Source: Benzoatithermus flavus (lineage in GTDB: Bacteria; Pseudomonadota; Alphaproteobacteria; Geminicoccales; Geminicoccaceae). From it: a stretch of DNA of 64,000 nt. Below are positions 32,735 through 41,284 of this stretch, in pieces. Under the pieces are notes generated by a model, which was not told the origin of the DNA, did not search any database, and worked only from the letters and a program-made list of their open reading frames with translations. The translations under genes and the position numbers were made by a program. The first letter of the stretch is position 1. Each line of letters begins with the position of its first letter. The DNA lies in contig NZ_JBBLZC010000006.1 of the NCBI RefSeq assembly GCF_037908215.1, forward strand, positions 124,001 to 188,000, given 5' to 3'.

Positions 32735-32870
32735 TCCCGCCTCCGCCTGGATGAGGGAGGGAAGCTAAGCGGCCGGGGTCGGTGCAGAGAACCGCTTTTT
32801 CTGCGAAGGTGCCCCCCAGCGCGGTCTGGCAGATGCTATGCTCGGGCCTATGGCCGAAGGAGGCCCAGCC

Positions 32871-33779
32871 ATGCGGATCGAGGAGATCATGAAGGAGCTT
32901 TCGGCGGCGGCCGGACTGCCGGAAGAGGCGATCCGGGCCGCCGTGGCGCAGCCGCGCGATTCCGTTCCCGCCTTCGTCGCCGCGATCGAGCGCACGATCG
33001 CGAACCCGGCCGAGGACGAGGCTGCGACGGCGGTCTTCTTCATCTTCCATATCCTGGGCGAGATCGGGGCCAAGGAGGCGTACCGGCCGCTCACCCGGCT
33101 CCTGCAGCTTCCCTCCGAGCGACTCGACGCGCTCTTGGGCGACAGCATCGCCGAGACCGCGACGCGGGTGATGGTCGGGGTGTTCGACGGCGATCCCGCA
33201 CCGCTCATGGAGCTGGTCGAGAACAAGCAGGCCGACGAGATGGTGCGGGCGCAGATGCTGGAAGCGCTGGCGGTGCTGGCGCGTCTCGGCCGCTGGGATC
33301 GCGGCGGCGCCGAGGCTTACCTGCACGGGCTGACCCAGCGGCTGCAGCCACGGGGCGAATCGTTCGTCTGGGTCGGCTTCGAGCAAGCGGTGGCGATGCT
33401 CGGGATGCGCGAGCTGCGTCCGTTCGTCCAGCGGCTGCACGAGCAGGAGTGGATCGATCCCACGATCGGCGACCTCGAGGACTTCGATGCCGATCTCGAG
33501 GCGGCGATGGACGATCCGGACGGCCCGCCGCTGCTCTGGGGCAAGCCGTTCGAGCCCTGGGAGGATACGGCCGAGGAGCTGCGCACCTGGCACAGCTTCT
33601 CGGGCGAGGCCGAGGCGGACGAGGACCGGGACGAGGACGAGCTCGATCTGCCGGACGAGCACGAGCCTCTGCTCGATCCCTGGCGCCATGTCGGCCGCAA
33701 CGATCCCTGCCCGTGCGGCAGCGGCAAGAAGTTCAAGAAGTGCTGCCTACCGCGGCTCGAGGCCGAGGGGCTGCTCTGA
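32871..33779 (+). CDS. DUF1186-like protein with C-terminal SEC-C zinc motif
   Basis: 302 residues. The N-terminal part is helical and HEAT-like (AFFIFHILGEIGAKEA-type segment, LLQLPSERLDALLGDSIAET). An acidic linker (EADEDRDEDELDLPDEHE) precedes a SEC-C motif, HVGRNDPCPCGSGKKFKKCC, which binds zinc as at the SecA tail. ATG 32871 was chosen for the AAGGAGG 7 nt upstream; two earlier ATGs lack this. Function unknown; SEC-C proteins often touch ribosomes or SecB. Confidence 0.82.
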   Translation: MRIEEIMKELSAAAGLPEEAIRAAVAQPRDSVPAFVAAIERTIANPAEDEAATAVFFIFHILGEIGAKEAYRPLTRLLQLPSERLDALLGDSIAETATRVMVGVFDGDPAPLMELVENKQADEMVRAQMLEALAVLARLGRWDRGGAEAYLHGLTQRLQPRGESFVWVGFEQAVAMLGMRELRPFVQRLHEQEWIDPTIGDLEDFDADLEAAMDDPDGPPLLWGKPFEPWEDTAEELRTWHSFSGEAEADEDRDEDELDLPDEHEPLLDPWRHVGRNDPCPCGSGKKFKKCCLPRLEAEGLL

Positions 33780-33788
33780 GGTGCCGCT

Positions 33789-34364
33789 TCAGATGCGGCC
33801 TTCGAGCTGCAGGAAATTGCGCAGGAGGTCGTGGCCGTGCTCGGTGAGGACGGCCTCGGGGTGGAACTGGACGCCCACGATCGGGTGCTCGCGGTGGGCG
33901 AGGCCCATGATCTCGCCGTCCTCGCTGCGGGCGGTGACGCGAAGACACTCGGGCAGACCCTCGTCCCGGACGATCAGCGAGTGGTAGCGCGTGACCCTGA
34001 GCGGATCCGGCAGGCCGCGGAACACGCTGCTGCCGTCGTGGCGGACCAGCGAGGTCTTGCCGTGCATGGGCCGCAGCGCCCGCGTCACCCGGCCGCCGAG
34101 CGCGTCGCCGATGCACTGATGGCCGAGGCAGACGCCCAAGATCGGGATGCGGGCGCCGAAGGTCGCGATCACGGCGTTGCTGATCCCGGCCTCCCTGGGC
34201 GTGCAGGGGCCGGGCGAGACGACGATGTGGCTGGGTGCCAGGGCCGCGATCTCGCTCAGCGTGATCGCGTCGTTGCGCACGACGAGGCGGGGATGGCCGA
34301 GCTCGCTCACGTAGCGGGCGAGGTTCCAGACGAAGCTGTCGTAGTTGTCGATCAGGAGGATCAA
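33789..34364 (-). CDS. pabA: Aminodeoxychorismate synthase glutaminase subunit PabA
   Basis: 191 residues. A type-1 glutamine amidotransferase with the oxyanion strand SPGPCTPREAG, catalytic C79 in GVCLGHQ, and H168/E170 in FHPEAV. It supplies ammonia to PabB for 4-amino-4-deoxychorismate. The start is TTG 34364, overlapping the pabB stop as TTGA; no ATG or GTG fits. TrpG shares the fold, but tight coupling to PabB supports PabA. Last gene of the fhc-pab operon. Confidence 0.88.
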   Translation of the reverse strand: MILLIDNYDSFVWNLARYVSELGHPRLVVRNDAITLSEIAALAPSHIVVSPGPCTPREAGISNAVIATFGARIPILGVCLGHQCIGDALGGRVTRALRPMHGKTSLVRHDGSSVFRGLPDPLRVTRYHSLIVRDEGLPECLRVTARSEDGEIMGLAHREHPIVGVQFHPEAVLTEHGHDLLRNFLQLEGRI

Positions 34365-35761
34365 AGCGCACCTCGCAGGGCCTCGATCAGCGCCTTGGCC
34401 TTCGCCAGCGTCTCGTCGTACTCGGCCGAGGGATCGCTGTCGGCGACGATGCCGCCGCCGGCCTGGAACGCGACCCGCCGGCCCTTGATGGCATAAGTGC
34501 GGATCGTGATGCTGGTGTCCATCCAGCCGTCGAAGCCGAGCCAGCCGATCGCCCCGCAATAGGGGCCGCGGCGGGTGGGCTCGAGCTCGGCGATGATCTC
34601 CATGGCGCGAATCTTGGGGGCACCGGTGATCGAGCCGCCGGGGAAGGTGGCGCGTAAAAGATCGACCGCATCGAGCCCTGCCGCGAGCTCGCCCGTCACG
34701 GTCGAGACCAGGTGATGCACGGTGGCGAAACTCTCGAGCACGCAGATCTCGGGTGTCAGCACCGTATGGTCGGCGCAGACGCGCGAGAGGTCGTTCCTCA
34801 GGAGATCGACGATCATCACGTTCTCGGCCCGGTCCTTCTCGCTCTCGAGGAGCTCGCGCGCGAGGCGCTCGTCGGTCTCGGGCGAACTGCCGCGCGGCCG
34901 GGTGCCCTTGATCGGGCGGGTCTCCACCTTCCGGCCGCGCAGCTCCAGGAAGCGTTCGGGCGAGGCCGAGGCGATCGCCACCTCGCCGAAGTCGAGGAAG
35001 GCCGCGAAGGGTGCGGGGTTGCGGCGGCGCAGGCGGTGGTAGAGGTCGAAGGGCGAGAGGCCTTGCGGCAGCTCGGCGAGGAAGCGTTGCGACAGGTTGG
35101 CCTGGAAGATGTCGCCGGCGAGGATGTAGTCGACGACGCGCTGCACCGCGGCCTCGTAAGCCGAACGCGTGAAGTTCGAGGCAATGGCGACGAGGCTCTC
35201 GGGCTCCGGCGGGTCCACGGGCCCGGCCGCCCGATCGAGGCGGGCCGCGAGCTGGTCGAGCCGGGCCTTCTGCCGGTGCATGACGGCCTGCGGCGTGGTC
35301 TCGGGCCAGCCGCTCGAAAGAATCCAGGCCCGCCGGTCGAGAACGTCGAAGGCGAGCACGGCATCGTAGAAGCCGAGCACGAGGTCGGGAAAGGCGAGAT
35401 CGTCCTCGGCCGGGTAGGGCAGGCGCTCGAGATGGTGGCAGAGATCGTAGCCGAGATAGCCGATCGCACCGGTCTGGAACGGGACCGGCAGGCCGGGATC
35501 GTGGTCGAGGCGGTGGTGTGCGAGTGCCCGCTGGAGGACCGCGAAGGGATCGCCCGAGAAGCTGCGCTCGCCGAGGACGATGCGGCCGTCCTTGCTCGAG
35601 AGGGTGAGGAAGGGATCGACTGCGACGTAGCTCCAACGGCCGAGCCGCGGATCGGCGCGAGCGCTGTCGAGGAACACAGGATGAGGCAGATCCTTCACCG
35701 TCAAGAAGGCGGCGAGCGGATCGAGATAGGCGATCTCGCGGGCGAGAACCCTGGCCGGCAT
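34361..35761 (-). CDS. pabB: Aminodeoxychorismate synthase component I (PabB)
   Basis: 466 residues from ATG 35761 (an upstream ATG at 35851 would add 30). Chorismate-binding signatures are GDIFQANLSQRF, RPIKGTRPRG, SEKDRAENVMIVDLLRNDLSR, TVTGEL and TFPGGSITGAPKIRAMEII. The PIKGT lysine separates PabB from anthranilate synthase. The shorter start is preferred because family proteins begin just before YLDPLAAF, and an AGGAG lies upstream. It makes aminodeoxychorismate with PabA, for folate and, in this operon, probably methanopterin. Confidence 0.9.
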   Translation of the reverse strand: MPARVLAREIAYLDPLAAFLTVKDLPHPVFLDSARADPRLGRWSYVAVDPFLTLSSKDGRIVLGERSFSGDPFAVLQRALAHHRLDHDPGLPVPFQTGAIGYLGYDLCHHLERLPYPAEDDLAFPDLVLGFYDAVLAFDVLDRRAWILSSGWPETTPQAVMHRQKARLDQLAARLDRAAGPVDPPEPESLVAIASNFTRSAYEAAVQRVVDYILAGDIFQANLSQRFLAELPQGLSPFDLYHRLRRRNPAPFAAFLDFGEVAIASASPERFLELRGRKVETRPIKGTRPRGSSPETDERLARELLESEKDRAENVMIVDLLRNDLSRVCADHTVLTPEICVLESFATVHHLVSTVTGELAAGLDAVDLLRATFPGGSITGAPKIRAMEIIAELEPTRRGPYCGAIGWLGFDGWMDTSITIRTYAIKGRRVAFQAGGGIVADSDPSAEYDETLAKAKALIEALRGAL

Positions 35762-35893
35762 CGGTCGGTCGAGCTCCTGAAGGGCGGCACGGGCGAGGAA
35801 GGGCCCGCCGAGGCGGCCCGAGATTAGAACCGACCGGCGCTCCCAGTCCATGATTGCATGGTGTCGCCGACCTGCCGCCGCAGGGTCCCGCCG

Positions 35894-36829
35894 TCAGGAT
35901 CGGGGCTCGGCCTCCTCCTCGGGGCGGCTCACCGCGATTCCGGCGAGGCGCTCGTAGATCTTGACCACGGCCGCGTCGTCCTCCCGGCCGAGTCCGGCCG
36001 CGGCCGCCATGAGGAAGAGCTGGTGCGAGGCGGCGGCAAGCGGCAGCGGAAAGCGCAGCTCGCGGGCCGCATCCAGCACGAGGCCGAGGTCCTTGACGAA
36101 GATCTCGACCGCCGAGCGCGGGGTATAGTCGCCGTCCAGCATGTGCGGCACGCGGTTCTGGAACATCCAGGAGCTGCCGGCACTGTTCGAGATCACGTCA
36201 TAGAGAGTGCGCGGGTCGGCCCCGGCGCGCACCCCGAATGCCATAGCCTCGGCGGCCGCGGCGATGTGCACGCCGGCCAGGAGCTGGTTCACCGCCTTCA
36301 CGGTCGAGCCGATGCCGGGAGCATCTCCGAGCCGGTAGACCTTGGCGGCCACGGCGGCGAGTGCCGTTTCCGCTTTCGCGAACGCCTCGGGCGATCCGCT
36401 CGCCATGATCGTGAGCCTGCCGCTCTCCGCCCCGACCACACCGCCGCTCACGGGTGCATCGAGGAGGAGGTGGCCGGTCGTGGCCAGTCGCTCGCCGAAG
36501 GCGACGGCGCTGCCGGCCGGCACGGTGCTGGAAAGGATCACGACGGCACCGCGCGGCAGCGCCGGCACGGCCCCGTCCGGGCCGAACAGCGCCGCCTCGG
36601 CCTGGGCCGCGCTCACGACCATGACGAGCAGCAGCCCGGCATCGCGCGCGGCCTCCGCCGGCGAGCCGGCCGCCTCGCCGCCCGCGGCGGCGAGCGCTGC
36701 CATCGCCTCGGGCCGGACGTCGTAGCCGCGCACGGCGAAGCCCGCACCCACGAGCCGGCGCGCCATGCCCATCCCCATGGCCCCGAGGCCGATCACACCG
36801 ATCCGCTCGCTGCTCGCAGCCGTCATCAT
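35894..36829 (-). CDS. 3-hydroxyisobutyrate/L-threonate dehydrogenase-family NAD(P) oxidoreductase
   Basis: 311 residues. Rossmann start RIGVIGLGAMGMGMARRLVGAG, substrate loop LDAPVSGGVVGAESGRLTIM, and catalytic Lys in GSTVKAVNQLL. The closest recognisable group is LtnD-like beta-hydroxyacid dehydrogenases. It overlaps folP by 4 nt and is followed by pabB, so it sits inside a pterin/pABA/Fhc operon. A sugar-acid substrate is known for relatives; what it reduces or oxidises here is unknown. Reductive steps of methanopterin assembly are a possible but unproven role. Confidence 0.85.
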   Translation of the reverse strand: MMTAASSERIGVIGLGAMGMGMARRLVGAGFAVRGYDVRPEAMAALAAAGGEAAGSPAEAARDAGLLLVMVVSAAQAEAALFGPDGAVPALPRGAVVILSSTVPAGSAVAFGERLATTGHLLLDAPVSGGVVGAESGRLTIMASGSPEAFAKAETALAAVAAKVYRLGDAPGIGSTVKAVNQLLAGVHIAAAAEAMAFGVRAGADPRTLYDVISNSAGSSWMFQNRVPHMLDGDYTPRSAVEIFVKDLGLVLDAARELRFPLPLAAASHQLFLMAAAAGLGREDDAAVVKIYERLAGIAVSRPEEEAEPRS

Positions 36830-37899
36830 TCTGCCTCCCCCGTCCGGTCGTTCTTCTCGGGTGCCAGCCCGGCCAGCGCTTCCCAGGCGGTCAGGAGCTG
36901 CCGGTGCTCGGCGACATCGTGAACACGGAAAAGCTGAATTCCTTGGTTCAGCCCCCAGAGCGTCGCGGCGAGGGTCGAGGGCAGACGCTCGCCCGCCCTC
37001 CAGCCCGTCTCGAGGGCGGCGGTCCAGCCCTTGCGCGAAGCACCCAGCAGCACCGGCACGCCGAGCCCGTGGAACAGGGCGAGGTTCCGCAGGATATCAA
37101 GGTTCTCGGGCTCGTGCTTGCCGAAGCACAAACCCGGATCGACGATCAGCCGCGTCCTTGCGATCCCAGCTGCGGTACAGGCCTCGATCCGCCCGGCCAG
37201 ATGGTCGAACACCTCGAGCGCGCAGCGCTCGTAGCGTGGTGCCACGTTCATGGTCGCGGGCGTGCCCTGCATGTGCATGAGCACGACGAAGGCGTTGCAG
37301 GAGGCCGCGACCTCGAGGCTCGCCGGGTCGTGAGCGAGCCCGCTCACGTCGTTGATGATCTGGGCACCCGCCGCCACCGCCGCCCGCATGACCGAGGCTT
37401 TGCGCGTGTCGATCGAGACGGTGGCACCCTGCCCGGCGAGCCGCTGCACCACGGGCAGCACACGGCGGAGTTCCTCCTCGGCCGGAACTTCCACGGCACC
37501 GGGCCGGGTCGATTCCCCGCCGACGTCGACGATGTCGGCTCCTGCCGCCACGAGCCGCAGCCCGTGTGCCACGGCGGCATCCGCACCCTGATGCTGCCCG
37601 CCGTCCGAGAAGCTGTCGGGCGTGACGTTCAGGATGCCCATGAGACGGGGGCGGTCGAAAGGTGCCGGCCGGGGTGCGGTCAGATGGGCGAGAAGGGGGT
37701 CGTCCCGCGCCGCGATTTCCCCGGCGTCGACCCAGACGCTCTCGAGAGGGCCATCGGTCGGCCAGCGGAGCGCCTCGAACAGGGAGCAGGCCCAGCCTCC
37801 GCCGAGGATCGGCCGGGCACGGCCGGCTGCGGTCAGCCGCTCTGCCTCGGCACCGGCATGCAGGGCCGCAGGACGGAGATAATGTCGCGTGCCCGCCAT
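36826..37899 (-). CDS. folP: Dihydropteroate synthase (FolP-like)
   Basis: 357 residues. An N-terminal extension of about 85 residues, seen in alphaproteobacterial homologues, precedes the TIM barrel: RLMGILNVTPDSFSDGG, VDVGGESTRPGA, VSIDTRKASVMRAA, INDVSGLAHD, and the late LLGASRKGW. It joins a pterin pyrophosphate with pABA. It is 13 nt from fhcC and overlaps the next gene by 4 nt. A true folate enzyme or a version serving methanopterin synthesis are both possible; the operon favours the latter or a shared role. Confidence 0.9.
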   Translation of the reverse strand: MAGTRHYLRPAALHAGAEAERLTAAGRARPILGGGWACSLFEALRWPTDGPLESVWVDAGEIAARDDPLLAHLTAPRPAPFDRPRLMGILNVTPDSFSDGGQHQGADAAVAHGLRLVAAGADIVDVGGESTRPGAVEVPAEEELRRVLPVVQRLAGQGATVSIDTRKASVMRAAVAAGAQIINDVSGLAHDPASLEVAASCNAFVVLMHMQGTPATMNVAPRYERCALEVFDHLAGRIEACTAAGIARTRLIVDPGLCFGKHEPENLDILRNLALFHGLGVPVLLGASRKGWTAALETGWRAGERLPSTLAATLWGLNQGIQLFRVHDVAEHRQLLTAWEALAGLAPEKNDRTGEAE

Positions 37900-37912
37900 T
37901 CCGGCCCGATCC

Positions 37913-38719
37913 CTACGCCATCACCAGGATCTCGCCCTTGCCGCCCGTGGAGGCGCAGCCGGTCCAGCGGGTGGCACGATCGCCCGGCAGGGCGATGGCG
38001 GGTGTCAGTGTCGCGAGATGGCGGGCGAGGAGGGAGAGCCAGGGGAAGGTGTGCGTGCCGTTGTCGGCGAAGGTGACGGGCAGGCGCGACGGTGCCCGGC
38101 CGAGCAGCAGCGTGCCGCGGCGCATGGCATGGCCGGGCTCGCGGCCGCAGCCTTCGAGTCCGATGATGGTGCCGCCGATCAGGCGGCTCGCCGGGAAGTC
38201 GCCCAGGCGGCCGGCGACGGCGATCAGGCCGCGGCGCATCCGGTCGCCGACGCGCTTGCCCGCATCGCCGCCGACGAGGACGGCGCCGCCGGTCATGCCG
38301 TGGGAATCGCCGGGAAGGGCACCTCCCAGATGATCGCCGGCACGGGCGGTCACGTGGAGGATGCCGCCCGCCATGCCGGCGGCGGCGAACGGGCCGGCAC
38401 TGCCGAAGAGCTCGATCCGGCCGTCCCGCATCTCCTGGCCGAGATAGGCGCCGACATCGCCGTAGATCTCGAGCCGGCCACCCGCCATGCCGCGACCGAG
38501 CCGGTCGAGGCCCTTGAACGAGGCTTCGATGACGAGCGTGTCGGCATCGCCGGGCTCGATCTCGGCGAGCTCGCCCAAAGGCACCACGCGGTTGCCGACG
38601 CGGAGCGGCAGCGCTGCGAGCTCGGCGGCGCTCCGGCCGGCCAGGGCCCGAGGCAGGAGCGGCGAGGCGTCGACCGGCAGCGACGTCGCCTCGCGGAAGC
38701 GCAGGCGCACGGCGCTCAT
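37913..38719 (-). CDS. fhcC: Formyltransferase/hydrolase complex subunit C (FhcC)
   Basis: 268 residues. Glycine-rich beta-helix repeats typical of the FwdC/GltB-C-like fold are clear: IEIYGDVGAYLG-type turns (LEIYGDVGAYLGQEM), FAAAGMAGGILHVTARAGDHLGG, SHGMTGGAVLVGGDAGKRVGDRM. It is a structural subunit of the Fhc complex, which moves formyl from H4MPT to methanofuran and hydrolyses it to formate. ATG 38719 overlaps the fhcD stop (ATGA). Length is normal. Confidence 0.93.
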   Translation of the reverse strand: MSAVRLRFREATSLPVDASPLLPRALAGRSAAELAALPLRVGNRVVPLGELAEIEPGDADTLVIEASFKGLDRLGRGMAGGRLEIYGDVGAYLGQEMRDGRIELFGSAGPFAAAGMAGGILHVTARAGDHLGGALPGDSHGMTGGAVLVGGDAGKRVGDRMRRGLIAVAGRLGDFPASRLIGGTIIGLEGCGREPGHAMRRGTLLLGRAPSRLPVTFADNGTHTFPWLSLLARHLATLTPAIALPGDRATRWTGCASTGGKGEILVMA

Positions 38720-39615
38720 GCCAGCACCTTGCGGAGGTGGAAGTGGTAGGGGCCGAGCTGGCCGCCATAGTTGCCGGCGCTGATGGCGACGATCCCGGCC
38801 TCGCGGCCCAAGGCACAGGCGGCGCGCACACCGGCGGCGGTGGCGGCGGCGACATCGGCCTCGGCGAGGCCGTCGATGACGATCTCGAGCACGGATTCCA
38901 CCTCGGGCGGCAGGGCCGAGCGGCCGCTCTGGCCGCGAAGGGTCGGGCAGAAGGCGTCGTTGGTGGAGGCGATCAGGCCCTTGTACTTCGAGCCCACCTT
39001 CGAGCCGGAGCGGACGATGCCGCCGGGGAAGGGGAGGACGATGTTGGGTAGAAGGCGCATCGCCTCGACCGCGGCTTCGGCGGCCCGGCGCGCCGCGTCG
39101 CCCGAGGTCGCGAGGATCAGGAAGTTGCCGCCGCCGACCCCGCCCGTGATGCCGCCCGTGTCCTCGATCAGGAACTCGCCGTCCATGACCGGGATGCGCC
39201 AGTAGCGGCGCCTGCCGATTCGCTTGCTGAGCTGGAAGCCGTCGCCGAAGTAACGCAGCGCGTTCCCGAGCGGGAAACGGCTGTCGCCGTCGAGGCCCGA
39301 GAAGCAGGCCGTGCCGGTGCAGGTGAGCACGCACTGGCCTACGCGGGCCTGGATCTGCTTCGCCACGTCCTTGTCGCTCATGCCGAAGAGGAGCACGGCG
39401 ACACCGGGCCGGCCATCGGGGGTCTCGTCCGCGGTGAGCTCGCGCTCGATCCCGGCCTCGCAGCCGCAGGCGATCACCGAGGTGGCGAAGCCGGTCATGG
39501 CGGCGGCGGCGGTGCGCGCCCAGCGCAGGTCCGGGGCGGTGACGACGAGCCGCGTCGCCCGCATCGGGAACGCTTCGGCGAAGGTGTCCTCGATCGCCAC
39601 GCCGTTCAGGATCAC
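38716..39615 (-). CDS. fhcD: Formylmethanofuran:H4MPT formyltransferase, Fhc subunit D
   Basis: 299 residues, matching the Ftr/FhcD family: NGVAIEDTFAEAFPMRATRL at the start, GFATSVIACGCEAGIE, TGGITGGVGGGNFLILA and the C-terminal ISAGNYGGQLGPYHFHLRKV. It catalyses formyl transfer between tetrahydromethanopterin and methanofuran. The start is GTG 39615, which overlaps the fhcA stop as GTGA; there is no better ATG before the conserved N-terminus. Confidence 0.95.
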   Translation of the reverse strand: MILNGVAIEDTFAEAFPMRATRLVVTAPDLRWARTAAAAMTGFATSVIACGCEAGIERELTADETPDGRPGVAVLLFGMSDKDVAKQIQARVGQCVLTCTGTACFSGLDGDSRFPLGNALRYFGDGFQLSKRIGRRRYWRIPVMDGEFLIEDTGGITGGVGGGNFLILATSGDAARRAAEAAVEAMRLLPNIVLPFPGGIVRSGSKVGSKYKGLIASTNDAFCPTLRGQSGRSALPPEVESVLEIVIDGLAEADVAAATAAGVRAACALGREAGIVAISAGNYGGQLGPYHFHLRKVLA

Positions 39616-41276
39616 GAGAGATGCTCCCGGCAGGCATGAACCACGACGCGGCCGCGGCCGCCGTCCTCGATCTCGGTGTCCGTGAGCTCGAAGCTCGACA
39701 GGCGCATGTCGCGCCAGTCCTCGAAGAACCGGCCGACATAGCCGCGGACCGCCGGATCGTAGCCGGGGCGGACGACGTGCGTGGCACCGTAGAGCTCGGC
39801 CTCGAGCACGACGCCGTTCCGCATGACCGGTCGGCCGTGCTTGAGAAGGAGGGAGGGAGCCTCGAACATGCGCTCGCGGTTCGGATCGTCCTCGTAGACC
39901 GTGACGTCGGCCACGGCGCCTTCGCCGAGATGGCCATAGTGCCGATCCAGGCCCAGGATGCGGGCGGGGCCGGCCCTGGTGACGATCGCGATCTCGTAGA
40001 GGCTGTATTCGCGCTCGATCGACGCGAGGGCGGTTCGCGCGCGGGCTCCCTTGTCGAGCGTCGCCAGCATGTCGTTCCTGAAGCTCCGGTCCATGAGCAG
40101 GCGGATCAGGTGCGGGTAGGTCGTGAACGGCGCCCCGTTCGGATGGTCGGTGGTGAGGAAGATCCGCCACGGGTCCTCGATCAAGAGGAACAGTTCGAGG
40201 CCGATGCACCACTGGAGCGCGTTGACGAGGTTGCGGTCGCGGTAGCGGAAGGGGAGGACGCCGCAGCCGGCCTCGCACTCGATGTCCATGGCGACCCACT
40301 TCCTGGGGCTCGCGTGGCGGGCGTTCCTGACTTGGCTCATCGTGTCGCCGGACGCGGTGACGGTCTGGCCGAACATCACCTGACCCACGTCGACCGAGAC
40401 GTTGGGGCTCTGGTTCACGAGCTCGGCGATGGCAGCGGCCCCGCTCGAGAAGCCACCCTCCCTGCCGTAGGCGTGGAACTGGAGGTGGGTGAGATGGATA
40501 CGGCGGCCCTCCATGCCGCGGATGGTGGCGAGCGTGGTGGCGTCGCTGCCGGGCACGCCGAGATTGCAGCCGTGGACGTGGATCGGATGCGGCACGCCGA
40601 GCGCGGTCACGGCATCGGCGAGCGTGGTGAGGATCGTCCTCGGCGTGAGGCCGTAATAGGGCCCCGGCTCGTCGAGATCGAGCTTCCGGCCGTTGAACTT
40701 GAAGGCCGAGATTCCGCCAGGGTTCACGATCTTGATCGCGAGCGACTGCGTCGCCGCAAGGGTCCAGGCGACATAGTCCCGGATCGCGTTGGCGCCCGCC
40801 CCCTCGCGCATGAGCTTCAGGAGGAGATCGTCGCTGCCGAGGAGCACGTAAGCACCTTTGTCGAGCAGCGGGATGTCCGCCATCTCCTGATGCGCCTGCC
40901 GGGCGTTGACGGGAAGCATCGCCGGCTCGAACGCCATGGTGTAGCCCATCTTGGCGTAGGCGTAGCCGGTCGTGAAGGTCGAGGGGCTGTAATGGCCGCT
41001 GCCGCAGCGGCAGTCGCCCTCGGCAGGGTGGAGATGGACGCGGTGCTCCTCGGCCAGCATCATGCGCGCGATGTTGACCTTGCCGCCGCCGATATGGCTG
41101 TGCAGGTCGATGCCGCCCGGCATGACCACGCGTCCCGAGACGTCGATCACCTCGTCGGCCCGGCCGTCCGCGGGCGGAGCGATGATGCGGCCGTCCTCGA
41201 TCCACAGATCCATTACCCGGCCGTCGATGCCGTTGATGGGATCGAAGATCCTGCCGCCGGCGAGCTTCGTTCTCAT
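39612..41276 (-). CDS. fhcA: Formyltransferase/hydrolase complex subunit A (FhcA)
   Basis: 554 residues. An amidohydrolase-fold protein with the metal-site start PGGIDLHSHIGGGKVNIARM and downstream HVHGCNLG, HLTHLQFHAYG and LTTDHPNGAPF. In the complex it hydrolyses formyl-methanofuran to formate. ATG 41276 has GAGG just upstream and lies 8 nt after the fhcB stop; an in-frame TTG at 41288 is weaker. Translationally linked to fhcD. Confidence 0.95.
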   Translation of the reverse strand: MRTKLAGGRIFDPINGIDGRVMDLWIEDGRIIAPPADGRADEVIDVSGRVVMPGGIDLHSHIGGGKVNIARMMLAEEHRVHLHPAEGDCRCGSGHYSPSTFTTGYAYAKMGYTMAFEPAMLPVNARQAHQEMADIPLLDKGAYVLLGSDDLLLKLMREGAGANAIRDYVAWTLAATQSLAIKIVNPGGISAFKFNGRKLDLDEPGPYYGLTPRTILTTLADAVTALGVPHPIHVHGCNLGVPGSDATTLATIRGMEGRRIHLTHLQFHAYGREGGFSSGAAAIAELVNQSPNVSVDVGQVMFGQTVTASGDTMSQVRNARHASPRKWVAMDIECEAGCGVLPFRYRDRNLVNALQWCIGLELFLLIEDPWRIFLTTDHPNGAPFTTYPHLIRLLMDRSFRNDMLATLDKGARARTALASIEREYSLYEIAIVTRAGPARILGLDRHYGHLGEGAVADVTVYEDDPNRERMFEAPSLLLKHGRPVMRNGVVLEAELYGATHVVRPGYDPAVRGYVGRFFEDWRDMRLSSFELTDTEIEDGGRGRVVVHACREHLS

Positions 41277-41284
41277 GCGTTTCC

